Source: Acephala macrosclerotiorum
Lineage: Eukaryota; Ascomycota; Leotiomycetes; Helotiales; Mollisiaceae
Direction of reading: 5' to 3'
DNA: 64,000 bases
NCBI GenBank assembly: GCA_014904845.1
Contig: MU119413.1
Coordinates: 33,738 to 97,737 of the forward strand
The notes beneath the pieces were generated by a model. It did no database searches and was not told where the DNA came from. It worked only from the letters and a program-made list of their open reading frames with translations. Below are positions 11,211-22,834 of this stretch, piece by piece (within the stretch, counting starts at the first letter, position 1; the number at the start of each line of letters is the position of its first letter). The translations under genes and the position numbers were made by a program.

Positions 11211-11785
11211 TATTTGATTTACTCATACGTAGCCTTTACTTTGCGAGAAAATTTTCGAGTGATTTATTCTGCGGCTCCTTTAGCAGTGGTTAAATCCCAT
11301 TTTGCCGAGTGTCTCTTGGCTCTGTCTGTAGCATGTCCCTGGTTCAGTGGAACAAATAGGAACGTTCCGTCAAAACCGAGGTTAAAGTCTTCGGGTTACA
11401 ATCTTAATATACTCATAACGCAGCAACAGTCCTTCATTCAAGTCCTCAAGTATTGGGTTCAATTCCCGGCAAGATGGTTCGATCCCACCATGACCAAATT
11501 CGCTTGTTCACAGGACAGTGGGTTCAATAGGGGTTATTTTTTTATTCTTCCTTGTTAGATTATTTTTCTTTTTGCTTTTTTCGGATCCTTCCCCTCGTCT
11601 TGTGTGTGCTATAGTTGTGTCGCTCCGCCGCTCCCCTTATATCTCGGTCCCACCGTGAAGCTAGAGTCATGTTTCACCGCAGCACGTTGAGATCGTGCGA
11701 TGTGAAAGAATAGCCAGCGAGATGCCTCAAGCTTTGACAACAGCTCAGCCTGGGCTACCTCGCGAGCTATAATTAATTGATAGCG
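11211..11785. other. Intergenic, nothing supported
   Basis: Ordinary-composition DNA between the long hAT element and the next gene. Two tRNA T-arm-like strings occur near 11456 and 11471 but no tRNA fold surrounds them. Confidence 0.5.
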
Positions 11786-12618
11786 ATGTTGCCAAAATTT
11801 GGCAAGGCTTACAATCAGGTCAATGCGCTCTATCAGTTGTGGTTGGATAGTGACATTAAAGAGGAACCGCCTGTGTTCGAGGATGCATGGGTCGAGGATG
11901 AAGAGGCGAACTCGCGACACCCTCCTGAGAAAGAGCTGCACAACTCATGCTCACGGGCTGTTCGGGATGAGGGACTTCAGTCCATGGATATTTCTCCTTC
12001 CATGTCCCACGGGGAGACAAGCTTTCAAGCTGTAGCTTCCGCTCATAATGTCAATGGCTCTCAAGATCAAGACGCCGAGGATTTTGAGAAGATCGAGGCC
12101 ATGATCGAACAGCGGAATACTCGGGTCAACGAGACTCTTTACGACGACGAGCACCAGACAAAATTCGAATTCGGTGCAAAGAGTCGCGCTTCTTTCGAAG
12201 ACCGAGAGCTGCATTCGACAAAGAGTTGAAGGTTAGAAGAATCGAGAATCCAAGTAATGGTTTGGTCGACAAGCCTAGAAAGCAAGGGAAGAAGAAAGGG
12301 GCCAAGAAAAGGGACTACAAATCGGGATACGGAAGCAAACTGAGAAGATCGACTCCACCTTTACTAGAACCAGACATGACATGTTGGAGGCATCCAAATA
12401 TTTGGGATGCTACTGCGCATACTGGGCTCATGATTTTGAAGTTGTTGAGAATGTATCATAATGAAATGTCAGAATACAATCCTAGAGCCGAAGTCCGTCA
12501 GCTTCTGAGTGCTTTATTCTCTTTTATAGTTATAAACAGATATGGGGCTTTGGGATCATACTTTCAATGCTCGGTGATAGCAACCAAGGGTGAGAGTGAT
12601 GATGTAAATAATACTTGA
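11786..12618 (+). CDS. Hypothetical protein, 260 aa
   Basis: An ATG at 11786 opens an acidic frame (motifs SDIKEEPPVFEDAW, DQDAEDFEKIEAMIEQ) to 12173. A 50-nt intron with GTGCAA donor and AAAG end (12174-12223) would join it in phase to 12224-12618, which is strongly basic at first (KPRKQGKKKGAKKRD) and then hydrophobic/helical, ending in TGA. Without the intron the two halves are in different frames, so a 1-nt indel is the alternative. I do not recognise a domain. The acidic-then-basic make-up suggests a nuclear or chromatin-associated protein, but that is inference. It sits 0.6 kb from a transposon relic, so it may be a decaying gene. Confidence 0.45.
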
Positions 12619-12629
12619 GCTTTTTCATA

Positions 12630-12820
12630 GACTCCTAGAGTAACATTCACGTTGCCCTGGGCTTTGCTACGACTTTTAATATTCAAAAGTCCTGTCCTGG
12701 AAATAAGAAACCTAATAGGGATTTGACTTCTGGAGTGATATTCCCATTGTCCTAAACCTTGCTACAACTTTTGAAATTTAAAACCCCTTTCCTGGAAGTA
12801 AGGAACTTAATAAGAATTTC
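12630..12820. repeat. Diverged tandem duplication of about 95 bp
   Basis: Two adjacent copies with 95-bp spacing share GGAGTRAYATTC, TTGCTACRACTTTT and CCTGGAARTAAG blocks. Differences are largely transitions, for example GGGC against AAAC and CGAC against CAAC. This is the only structure seen between the genes at 12618 and 13094. Confidence 0.65.
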
Positions 12821-13093
12821 AAAATTACTAAATTCATAGGATATTGTTTTAGTGGTCAAGTAAAATGCTCAACTATCAGAGCCACCTTATTCAACAGCCT
12901 ATGTATCTGCCCCTTTTTGACTTTCCCATTGTTTTTAGATACCATCTTTGCTATTATATATTATTGCTTGAAAAGTTATATGGGAGAAATAGTAGAGCTG
13001 CATATCCCCTTAGCGTTCTCGAAGCGAGCCAAGGACTACGGACTCCATGAAAAAATTTTCCCGCTTCAAATTCGATCTCCCAAGGAAAAAAAA

Positions 13094-13527
13094 ATGACAT
13101 CTCCAACACCAAAGCAAACGCAAGCAATGGCACCACCATCTCCCACATCATCTGCTAACATGGCATCCAAGAACGAGAAGCCGCAAGGTAAGTTGTCTAT
13201 CCAGAGGTATGAATCAAAAACTGACCGTTAAGTAGGCAACAAGATCGGCACCAAGGTGTCAACGGCGTCTGGCGAGCGTCCTCCAACCAAAAAGCGTAAG
13301 TTCCTTTCCCCAGTGAAGTATGATGTGATGGCTGATATTGAATAGCATTGTCCGAAGCAGATCTGGAGAAGAAGAGAGAGAAGAGGCGTGCGACGAAGTT
13401 GAAGCACCGAGAGGCTGTAGAAAGAGGGGAGAAATTAACGTATAATGCGTTCAAGAGAGAAAGAGGAAGGCTGCGGAAGCCGGGAATGCTTTGGCCGAGG
13501 ATGCAAAGGGTGACACGGTTATGGTGA
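13094..13527 (+). CDS. Small Lys/Arg-rich hypothetical protein, 111 aa
   Basis: Three exons, 13094-13187, 13236-13295 and 13346-13527, are joined by short introns (GTAAGT...TAG and GTAAGT...TAG), giving 336 coding bases including stop. The N-terminus is Ser/Thr/Pro-rich (MTSPTPKQTQAMAPPSP), the middle carries NKIGTKVSTASGERPPTKK, and the third exon is a charged helix (LSEADLEKKREKRRATKL). I do not recognise the family; the composition suggests a small nuclear protein. An overlapping frame in the last 100 bases (AAEAGNALAEDAKGD) looks more natural than the annotated tail, so a 1-nt indel or a missed intron near 13460 is possible. Confidence 0.55.
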
Positions 13528-13979
13528 TGAGGGGTAGATGAAGAAGTGCGTTGTTTGAGTGAGCAATTTGAAGACCCTCTCTGCCGCCTATGCGTGAAAG
13601 CTTAGCGACTTCGTCCTTCACCAATGCCCTACAACGTGCCAGTACTTTTGAACTTGAAATGTCCTGAGCTAGAATCAGACTTTCCACCAAAATGCCTAGA
13701 ACGATGCAAGGTAATGAGCTCGTAACCTTAGCGCCTTTTTGGATGGTAAATTAAGAAACAGCAACGGCTATAGGAAAACAAGGGGACGAGGCTATAGAAA
13801 GCAAGGGTATCAACCATCGCATATTCATTCCAACGCATATCAGAGACCTCATACTTCTATCATACACGCATAGATACACGTTCTCCTTTCCCTCGTTCAT
13901 GTCCTCCAATTCATACCACTTTTCATCTCCCATTGAAATTCGCAATACCAATTATCCACCATCTTCCAAACTCCATTAC
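13528..13979. other. 3' intergenic region, nothing supported
   Basis: Convergent spacer between the small plus-strand gene and the RhoGAP gene. Open frames here are chance readings. Confidence 0.5.
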
Positions 13980-16759
13980 TCAATCATCCATCGGCTTATC
14001 TGTCAAAGACACACCCATTCTACCACTAACCGGACTATCAGAAGATTCATTACCACCTAGACTCGCCACACTATTCCGCTTATTTGTATGTTCCATACTC
14101 ATCCTGTTCACGCCCACTGGTCGTCTGGCATATCTTCCGCCCGATGCTGGTCCAGATCTGCCTAAGCTATTTCTCTTCTCAATACCGATGTCATCGAGGC
14201 CGTCGCCCATACCAGGCATGTAAGTTGCACTGGCCTGGACTGGGGCGTCTACAGAGCCATTGGTGATGGGTTGCAAAGGAGTACCATTTGTTGGCTCGGC
14301 GGCAACCGCTGGAGCGGAATCATTTGGGACTTCAAGACTCTGTCTCGTGCCCGCGGTAGTTCTTGGTGTTCTGGCTTCGGCGGCGTTAGTTGGGGATGTC
14401 TGAATTGGGAATCTGGTTTCTGGTCCTCCAGAGCTGCGATCTCTGCGGTGACCACGAGGTGAGGGGGCTGGACTGGTAGCTCGGCTGCGAGATCCTGCGG
14501 AGATGATGGCTCGAGCACGGGCTTCCATGTTGGCCTTGCGGTTGCTCTCGTCGGTGCTAATGGCGCGGGGTCGAGTGTCGACGCTGATGCTGTGGGATAG
14601 AGAAGAGGCGCGTTTGAGTTCGGAGAAGATGGCATTCTTGTGGGTGAAGAGATCGCGGATCAAGCGGTAGGAGTATCTCTCCTCCATCGTCATAGATGTC
14701 TCGGTCCTAGGTCTCAGAATGCAAGGAGCAAGGCTTGTTGCAAGAGCTGCAATGTAGGCCTCGTCAGCTGATGTAAGTTCGATGAGTCTGGTGAAGTGAG
14801 TCATTAGGGCGTCGAGGGTCGCAATGTTGGAAAGCCGTAATTGGCTGAGTGTGTTCTGCAGAACGGAAATGCGCGCCGAATCCGTGGACTCGGATGCTGG
14901 GGTAGAATAGATCGTTTTCATAATTTCGTAAACATGAGATGATACCAGAGAATCTGTAACCGTTAGCATCGGTGTCTCACCCTAAGAGCCTGGACCTACC
15001 TGGCAGTTCTAGTAAGTACAACTTGAGCGCGCTCGCAATGATGGGAATCTCGTATGGCTCCAGCGTCTCGATGCCAAATCCCTTGCCAGTATTTAGTGCT
15101 GCTCGTATCCTGTGAGTCTGATGCAATGGGACTTCAACTAGCCACACGCTTCGTCTAGCTTCGTCGCCCTCAAGATCCGGGTATCGGTGGTCCAAGAAAG
15201 TCAGAATGGAAGTAATGAGAGCAGGAACTCTCTTGCGGTCGGCCCGTGCACGAGCTTCAAGATCAACACCAAAAGTTTGCTCGTCGGCGGAGTTGTAGTA
15301 GTTCTCATACACCACAACCTTGGGCGCAAATCCACCTGTGCGATAATTCTCCAGAAGATATCTGAGATCTCCAACTGGTTGGACAGTCTCTTGGAAAAGC
15401 ATCATCTTGTCCACAGTGGATTGCAAGCTGGGGATGACATTGCTGATGGTGCCAGAAAAGTCCAGAATGATGGTCTTGATCGCCTTTAGTCTGTCGAGCT
15501 CGCATCGTTCCAGGTATTTTAGATGCTCGATGATTGCCTCCTCGAGTTGACATCGGAGTAAGTCGAGCTTCCGGACGCTTGCCTTGTATCTCTCGTCCGC
15601 CTCTGCAGCCTCTCTTCGCAATCGATCGCCGGGAGTCTCGTTGGGGTGTTGTGTATTCAGAGGATTCCATCCAGCCAGATACTCGCTCACGGTGCCAACA
15701 ACAGGCGAGTCGATAGAGTCGGTGTTGGAAGCAATCGAGAATGTTCGGCTCATGGGCAACTTCTTCTCTGGTACACCGGACAGCTGGAAAGCTTTCGGCT
15801 TCCACTGGTAGAACATCTTGGAGCTGTTTGCGAAGACACTTCCTACATTGCCAATCAGACGCAGAAATCCATTTGTGATCAAGTCTTGTCCAATGCGCTC
15901 GGCGTGACTGACGCTTGTCGCTCCCATGAATTTCTGGAAGTATTCCACGATGTCCGCACCACTTGTAGTATTCTGGTATGTGCCGAGAATGGGAACCTTT
16001 GTTTCGCCCAGCTTTATTGTGTTCAAGAGGTGTGTGAGGATCTTCTTGACTTGTTCGGGTTGGTAGACCTCATCGCCAATTTCGATAGGCTCCTCGTCCT
16101 CCTCTTCGCGATTGTCCGATATCTTGATCTCTGGGACTTTGTGCTTCGGGCTAGTCTCAGGGTCTTGGAAGGCAAGCTTGTTCTCCTCTTCGATGTCCTC
16201 CACCAATCTGCACTTTGTAAAGTAATGGCTTCGCAGCTTCCTGACCGCCTCTGCCTGCTTGTCGTGCAATTTTATCCGTGCTTGAAGGTCGTCTTGTGAA
16301 TTCTGGACTCGAGATTCGTGGGCATCACACCATCTTGTGAAAGGTGCTACGACAAGGTCTCGAATGCTCTGGGCGATTTTCCGATGGTTCTTCGCAGCTT
16401 CTTCCATCTCTGTTCGTACCCCATCGTATGCCTACGTAACAAGGTCAGCGGCTATTTTCTATCTCCTCGAGTATGCTTTTCAACCTTTTTGACACTTGCT
16501 CCATCGTCTCGAGAGAAGCCACCGTTCAGTCTGTCGGTGGCAGAGCCTATTTCCCCTAATTTCATGCCATACAAATCCTCAGCTTCAGCTCGCATCCGGG
16601 CTATCGTGAGCATCTGCTGGTTCTCTTGAACACCTTGCTGTAACTTGCCGAAGAGCACACCGAGCCCTGTCCATCATCAGCATATGCGATTCCATTTCTG
16701 TTTGTATTCTTACCTCCTGCGTAGTCTGCCGACCAAAACGAATCCGCGAAGCCTGGCAT
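13980..16759 (-). CDS. rgd2: Rgd2-type Rho GTPase-activating protein (F-BAR/DEP/RhoGAP), 877 aa
   Basis: Four exons on the minus strand (16714-16759, 16485-16666, 15000-16431, 13980-14953) give 878 codons with clean short introns. Domains in order: N-terminal half of an F-BAR (about 1-190, starting MPGFADSFW), a DEP domain inserted in it (about 195-290), the C-terminal F-BAR helices (about 345-430), a RhoGAP domain (about 465-660, with ALKLYLLELP), and a Ser/Arg/Pro-rich tail probably disordered. This order matches yeast Rgd2 and fission-yeast Rga relatives, which bind curved plasma membrane and stimulate GTP hydrolysis by Rho/Cdc42-type GTPases at growth sites. At the position of the usual arginine finger the sequence reads VWLVEVPLHQTH instead of FR-x-SG, so catalysis may rely on another residue. 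It shares a 523-bp promoter region with the divergent dipeptidase gene. Confidence 0.9.
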
Positions 16760-17282
16760 GATTGGAGAATTATTGTATGCAGCTGCAGCTTGGATGAAGG
16801 ATAGAGAAAAGGACGGTAAGAAGTCTTGGGTCGAGTGAGACAAGTCTAGCTATGCGAGGGCGTTGCGGATGCGGGTGTGAACGAATGACTGGTGAGTTGG
16901 CGGGTTGATATTGATTCAGGAGGAGCTCAGCTTCCTTCCTTCAGCTGGGAACCCTGTCGAAGTCGGAAAGGAGAAGGATCGTGAAGTCGTGTCGCGAGGA
17001 CGGTCTTTAAGAGCGCGCAAGAAGGGCGAAAATAGCTAGCTGGCTGCTGGTCGCAGAATAGGAGAAGAGATGAAGGCATTCACAAGCATGAAGTTCGTAT
17101 TTCTCAGTGCAAGGAATTCCCCATGGACAGAGTGACGAGTGTCGATCAGAGCCAAGATGGCCAAAAATAGATTAGTGGGAAAAACGCAGTGCACGTGACC
17201 TTATCGGCGCTTTGAGCACGTCAACGATCCCACTTCAGATGAACGACTCGCTCCATCAATAGTTTGTATATATCTTCAAAAT
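16760..17282. promoter_or_regulatory. Bidirectional intergenic region (RhoGAP / dipeptidase)
   Basis: The 523 bp between two divergent start codons must hold both promoters. A GCACGTGACC E-box-like site lies near 17193. A TATATAT sequence near 17264-17275 is about 15 bp from the dipeptidase ATG. Only the geometry is certain; the elements are inferred. Confidence 0.5.
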
Positions 17283-18863
17283 ATGTCTTTCTTTACGGAA
17301 AAGGATGCCTTGTTGCCCAAAGATGAGAAAGACCTCGAGATCATTGGCTCAAGGCCTTCGAGCTCAAAGAACTTCTACGACACTGAAGCCGATATCGCCG
17401 GCAACGAGGGAGAAGATGAGGATGACCACGACCCAAAGCGACACCTACTCAACGATATTATGGCCATGGTCTTTGGAATCGCTCTTCTATTGAGTGTAGT
17501 CTTTATATTTTTACCAGACAGCTTTTGGGGAGACAAACCAGGTCCAATGACTGTTGAGCAACGGGTGCACCGGATCCTGTCAGATACCCCGCTAATAGGT
17601 ACGAATTTCACATCACTGAAAGGTGTTTACTGAAACTACATAGATGGCCACAATGATCTTGCTATCGTGATCAGGTTTGCCTTCGAAAATCACATTTATG
17701 ATGATAAATTCAAAAAGCCATTTGAGGAAGGTGGTTTGCCATACCACGTGGATCTCCCTCGCTTAAGGCAGGGGATGAACGGAGGAGCTTTCTGGAGTGC
17801 CTTTGTCCCATGTCCAAAAGATGGCTTGGACTTTTCCGATGCCAACTATGCTGATAGTAAGTCCCGAAGTGCTATTTAATCAGATCCAGATTAACACTGA
17901 GTTCCAGGCGTCGCTTTCACACTCACCCAAATCGACGTCCTCACCCGTCTCACTGCCGCATACCCAAAAGACTTCTCCCCACCAACAATAAACAGCACCA
18001 CCGCCCTCCCCGCCTTCAAATCCGGCCAACTAATCTCCCCAATCATCATCGAAGGTCTCCACCAAATCGGCAACTCCCTCTCCAATCTCCGCCACTACCA
18101 CTCCCTCGGCGTCCGCTACGCAACCCTGACTCACAACTGCCACAACAAATATGCTGACGCTGCAATAACCACGAACTCTGAAGGGAAGCCCGAGAAGTCG
18201 GAACCTTACTGGAATGGAGTATCTGATGCTGGGAAAGAGGCAATTCGGGAGATGAATCGGCTGGGCGTCATGGTGGATCTGAGTCATGTCAGTACCGATA
18301 CCATGCGCGACGTCCTCGTTGGCAAGGACGACTGGGAAGGTAGCGCAGCGCCCATAATATTTTCCCACTCCTCAGCCTACACGATCTGTCCTCATCCACG
18401 TAATGTCCCAGACGACATCTTGCAACTCGTCAAGAAGAAAAACAGCATCGTAATGGTAAACTTTGCACCCGACTTTATATCATGCGTCCCTCGCTCCTCC
18501 GCCGGAAACGGAATCCCGGATTTCTTTCCATCAAATAATACATTGGAGCATGTAGTTACGCATATCAAGCATATTGGGGATCTGATTGGATATGAGCATG
18601 TTGGGTTTGGGAGCGATTTTGATGGGATTCAGAGTACGCCGGAGGGATTGGATGATGTGTCTAAGTATCCGAATTTGGTTGCTGAAATGTTGAAGAGGGG
18701 TATTAGTGATGCTGATGCGGCGAAGGTGGTGGGTGGGAATATTTTGAGGGTGTGGAAGGATGTTGATGCTGTTGCTTTGAAGATGCAGAAGGAGGGTGTG
18801 AATCCTGCTGAGGACAAGCTGCCTAGTTATACGTTTGAAGGCATGTTGGATCGAGAATTGTAA
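17283..18863 (+). CDS. Membrane dipeptidase (M19 / renal dipeptidase family), 494 aa
   Basis: Exons 17283-17598, 17644-17856 and 17908-18863 give 495 codons including TAA. An acidic cytosolic N-terminus is followed by one membrane segment (about residues 60-82, [19 protein letters not shown]), so the enzyme is probably a type II membrane protein with the catalytic domain outside the cytosol. M19 zinc ligands are visible: His and Asp in DGHNDL, Glu in IEGLHQIG, His in DLSHVS and His in FSHSSA. The FGSDFDG motif near the C-terminus is also typical. The family hydrolyses dipeptides, using two zinc ions. Length and domain are complete, and no lesion is seen. It converges on the GAL80-like gene 240 bp away. 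Confidence 0.93.
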
Positions 18864-19102
18864 GATGGAACATTGAAAACAAGCTTTTAACAGCAATACA
18901 ATTTCTTTGGGCGTGTATATTCGGCAAAGGTGGTTCAACATACCTGTACACAAGTTCTAGAGACATGAGTACATAAAAGATATGATCATCTTAAGTATTT
19001 CAAACTTTTCAAAAACTTTGAAGGACAGCATCTGCCTTCCATCTTCAAACCCACATTCTGACCATCCTCTCTCGCTCAGCATTCCCCCTTTACTCCACAC
19101 AA

Positions 19103-20386
19103 CTACGCCTTCCCCAACTCCTCATCATGCCTAACCCACATCTCCTCAATCAACTGATGCCTTCTCACCCCCCACTCAAAATCAGGAATCCACTCCCCTT
19201 TCCGATACGCCTCATACAACCTAGCAATATTCCCCACCGCAAACCCAAATCCCTTCTCTTCATTCACATCCCACTCATCCTTTTCCGGCTCCAGCAGTTC
19301 AGCCTTCCCTCCTTCATCCAACCCTATACCATCCCAGAACTCCACCTTAGTGTTAGGAACTCCTACATTGAGATTTATAGAGGAAGCGGTTAAGCGGAGT
19401 TCGCCGTGCGAGCCTTGGATTCTCCACTCACAAGTCGGCGTCCTAGGAAATGTTGCCCCTCCTCTCAAGTGGATTGAAACAGGAATATCGTCTTTCTCGG
19501 TAGTAGCTTGGAACATAATCTGATCCGGGACGGTATTCCTCTTATCTCTCTCCACAACCTCGCCGCCTTTGGAGGGGTCGATGATGTTCTTCGTCTCATG
19601 TCTATTCGCCATCAAGCTCTGCCATCCTAGTTTGAATTCTCCCAGTACTTCGAAGGCGCATTAGTGAGCGAGGATAATAGCGGAGAGGGACACAGGAGGA
19701 GAAGAGATAGAGGGACATACCATAGGTGATGAACTCAATTGCGTGTCCCCACTGAATACTAACTTAATTCCCACCAACCTCCCTATCCAAAAAATATCTC
19801 ACATTCTTGACCTCCGTCTCACCTCCATTTCCCTGGGGCCCGAAAATAGTGCTACTTAACACCTTCCCAATCTTTCCCTCATCGATGGTCTTTTTCAGGA
19901 GGCGCATGACGGATCGTAGGATGCTTGTAGCCCGACAATCGTCTTGGAGCCAGACTTCGCGGCAAGGGCAGCCATCTCTTTTGCGATGGAGAGGTTGCGG
20001 TCTAGTGGCCATTCGACGAATACTGCTTTCCCTGCTTCGAGACTTGGTTCCACGGCTTGGAAATGCCTGTCTACTCGTACGGAACAGGCTACGAGATCTA
20101 CTTCGTCGTCTTTCGCCAGCGCTGTTGAGTCAGCATCATGGCTCAAGCCTTTGAGAGGGGGGGTTATACCATCGGGATTCTCATAAGTGCGAACAGAAGA
20201 TGGAAGCTTGTAACGCTGAATCGCGGCTTTGGCAGAAGAGATAGATGTGTTGAGAAGAGCAATGATCTTGTAGTGGGGTGAGGCGATGAGGTATGGCAGG
20301 TGAGCGGAGGGAGTCCATGATACCCCTTCGTATTTATCTGGTGGGGCGCCAGAGAGGCCTATAAGTCCTACGCAGATAGGTGCCAT
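19103..20386 (-). pseudogene. GAL80-like NAD-binding oxidoreductase-fold protein, disrupted
   Basis: The gene starts at 20386 and has exons 20170-20386, 19721-20121 and 19103-19647 with two good introns. The N-terminal Rossmann motif (VGLIGLSG), EVDLVACSVRVDRH, FVEWPLDRN and the C-terminal domain (VLGEFKLGW, GWIPDFEWG-like end) match the Gfo/Idh/MocA fold. They are closest in type to the GAL80-like proteins of filamentous fungi, which bind NAD(P) and act as regulators or oxidoreductases. Two lesions are visible: the frame shifts near 19935-19945, where GLQ runs into a different frame beginning SILRSVM, and TAA stands at 19764-19766 inside the otherwise continuous GGN-VSIQWGH segment. No intron would repair either. 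Unless both are assembly errors, the product is non-functional. Confidence 0.8.
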
Positions 20387-21295
20387 TGTGATTTCGAAGT
20401 TTTAAATATCTCAAAATGAGATGCTATAAGAAGGAAACCAATTTCTGAGAGTTGGTGGTGATGGAAGATGCTCATCCTCAACACGACGCCCTCGTCCTCT
20501 TATACCTCAGCCCAACTCCACATGAAGTATCACTTGAAGCTGCAAGAGCTGCCTGATGGATAATCATAGAATCCTCGAGTTCTCATAAACATGCTGAGGC
20601 GCAAGATCTCCACTTGGAAATGTCTCCGAAAAGTGACCGGTACTTGCTCGGCAGTGACCTCATTACTCAGCTATCGTGGAATGCCACTTGCAAAGAACGA
20701 AGCCTATTGGAGGTTCTATTCCAGAAACGCGAAGGACATGAGATGATTATAAATCAAAAGGGAGAAAGATGAATGGGACAACGAAATGGAAGAAAAGTGG
20801 GCTGGCACGTGACCTGTTGCCGCCGAAGGCTTGCTCAAGTGCTGTGGGCATCGAAGCGGACACTAAGCAAAGCTGGGATGAAAGCCAACATTGAGACATG
20901 CAACAGACCGGTCTCAATGTCCGTACTCGGTGTGAAAGTTTTGTTGCATCTCGCAGGCCTTTCTGAGAGCTCTCTACGGCGGCAGCTTCGAGAAGTCGAC
21001 CCGGCTGCGTGCAAACTGCCGGTATATGTGCGATGGATAACTCGGGCCCCACGAAGTGCAACAAAAGTACTTTTTCGAATGTCCGTTTTCAACTTCGGGG
21101 ACAAAATGTGATATACCAGAAATGTAAGTCGTGCCAGAGAGTAGGACAATCAGCGCAAAGTACACATCGCCGAGGTCACGCTCGTGATTGATGAGGAGAT
21201 ACCGATGAAGTGGGGTAGAACAGGTTGAACCTTCTTGTCTTCGAAGTGGTGGTTCATACTGTACATTTCGCAGTCGAGCTCTGTCTCAAATGTCT
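20387..21295. other. Intergenic, nothing supported
   Basis: About 0.9 kb holding the promoter side of the GAL80-like gene and the 3' side of the DHCR24-like gene. Overlapping short frames on both strands around 20750-21190 lack protein-like character. Confidence 0.5.
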
Positions 21296-22834
21296 TCATG
21301 AAGACTGCTGCCCCTTCGAATCCGTGATCCGCCGTGGATCATTCGTCTTCCACCTCCAAGCAGCATTCCGATGCAATAAGTAATCCTTACTCCTAATCGC
21401 CCCCCAAATCCCCAACAACCCTGCAAACGGCCACATACTCCTCCACCTCTGAGTCCAACTAACCTTCCTTTCTTTCACTTTCCTCACATCGACCTTGACT
21501 TTGTCATACACAGTCAAAAGACTACTCGCCGAGTATTTCTCTCTCAACTTATCATACCACGATTTGTCGTACAGGGACCAGAATTCGGGTTCCGTGTAGT
21601 AGGTATGGGAGTAAAGAACTTTTCGTCCTCCGAGTTCAGTGAGCTTGGATTCTAGTCGGCGGTTCTGAACAATGAATGTATCGAGGTCTTCTGATGCTCT
21701 GCCCCATAGCCCAATGTTCAGCATCGGCTTGACATCTTCGCCTGGCCCTGGGAGCGTGGTGTAAGGATGAAAGGTTGGCGGTGTCATTTCTCGCAACGGG
21801 CAGAGCCATAATGGCCAGATAGCTAGCTCTTCTGCTGTGTAGTCGATGAATTGCTCAACTGTTGAATATGGTAATGAGAGATCTTGAATGATGTTCCCGA
21901 ACTCTTTTCTGCTGCCGTGCATGGCGCGGTAGAGCATTCGGGTATGGATGAAGTCGTCAAGGAACCAGCGGGTGAATTTGTTGAAGGGCACGAAGGGGAA
22001 GTAGCGGAATGCTTCGATGCCGACCCAGAATCCTCCTCTGTCGTAGCGAAAGAGATACTCCGCTAAAGGGACGTACTCGATGATATGCAAAGTAGTGTCG
22101 GCAACAGTCTTGTCCTTCACATGGAGGTAGAACCAAGGATCCCAAGGCTTGCTGAACGTCCGTGGTTTCGCCTCTTCTGGAATTTCATCGGTCAGTTGAC
22201 CAGTAATAACGACTCCATGGTCCTTCGAGTAGACAATGCCATCGACATAATTGTTCGAAGGATCCATGATCTCCTGCTGCAGCTTCTCGATACTATCATG
22301 CACAGTGCTCCTTCGATGGTACTCGATCTTGACGAATTTCTTAGCTTGAATGAGCTGAAGCTCGATCAAGGTCGTGATCCCCAGCGTTCCTAGCGCTCCT
22401 GCAGCTCCTTTGAACAAATCTGGTCGTTCAGTCTTCGATGCCGTGACAACATCCCCATTTGCCAACACCATCTCAACCGAGTTGACAGTTTGATCAAAAT
22501 ACCCATACTTGAAAGAGCTACTCTCTCCAGCCGATCCTGCATAACCGCCTCCAACCGTAATCCCGGGAAACTCCATCACAACCGGAGGAATCAAGCCATG
22601 CTGCAAAGTTGCCTCGACGAGTTTGTCCATGGGCACATTCGGCTCCACGGTAGCCGTCTTGGCTTTGGGATCAATTTTGACGACATTTGATAAGGCGCTG
22701 ATGTCGACGAAACTTTGTTTTTGATAGGGTCGGGTGCTATTGGTTGAACCGTGGAAGATACGGTATGGTTCTTTGCGGGAGTAGAAAGCCTTCACGGCGG
22801 TGGCGATGCGCCCGACAGCTGCATCATGAGGCAT
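21296..22834 (-). CDS. FAD-binding oxidoreductase, DHCR24 / delta(24)-sterol reductase-like, 512 aa
   Basis: This is a single-exon gene of 512 codons. The N-terminal FAD_binding_4 (PCMH-type) domain shows FHGSTNSTRP, FVDISALSNVV, FPGITVGGGYAGSAGESSSFKYG (read in parts) and GALGTLGITT. The C-terminal half carries aromatic-rich segments (DPWFYLHVKDKTVADT, GGFWVGIEAFRYFPF, WPLWLCPLRE) typical of the DHCR24/Diminuto group. Animal and plant members reduce the C24 double bond of sterols using FAD and NADPH. Fungi make ergosterol differently, so the substrate of these fungal homologues is uncertain. No membrane anchor is obvious at the N-terminus. The frame is intact, unlike the adjacent GAL80-like gene. 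Confidence 0.88.
   Translation of the reverse strand: MPHDAAVGRIATAVKAFYSRKEPYRIFHGSTNSTRPYQKQSFVDISALSNVVKIDPKAKTATVEPNVPMDKLVEATLQHGLIPPVVMEFPGITVGGGYAGSAGESSSFKYGYFDQTVNSVEMVLANGDVVTASKTERPDLFKGAAGALGTLGITTLIELQLIQAKKFVKIEYHRRSTVHDSIEKLQQEIMDPSNNYVDGIVYSKDHGVVITGQLTDEIPEEAKPRTFSKPWDPWFYLHVKDKTVADTTLHIIEYVPLAEYLFRYDRGGFWVGIEAFRYFPFVPFNKFTRWFLDDFIHTRMLYRAMHGSRKEFGNIIQDLSLPYSTVEQFIDYTAEELAIWPLWLCPLREMTPPTFHPYTTLPGPGEDVKPMLNIGLWGRASEDLDTFIVQNRRLESKLTELGGRKVLYSHTYYTEPEFWSLYDKSWYDKLREKYSASSLLTVYDKVKVDVRKVKERKVSWTQRWRSMWPFAGLLGIWGAIRSKDYLLHRNAAWRWKTNDPRRITDSKGQQSS

Noticed and set aside
11440..11490. Possible tRNA (two T-arm-like strings, GGTTCAATTCCC and GGTTCGATCCC)
   Set aside because: No acceptor, D or anticodon stem can be paired around either string; spacing is wrong for a tRNA.
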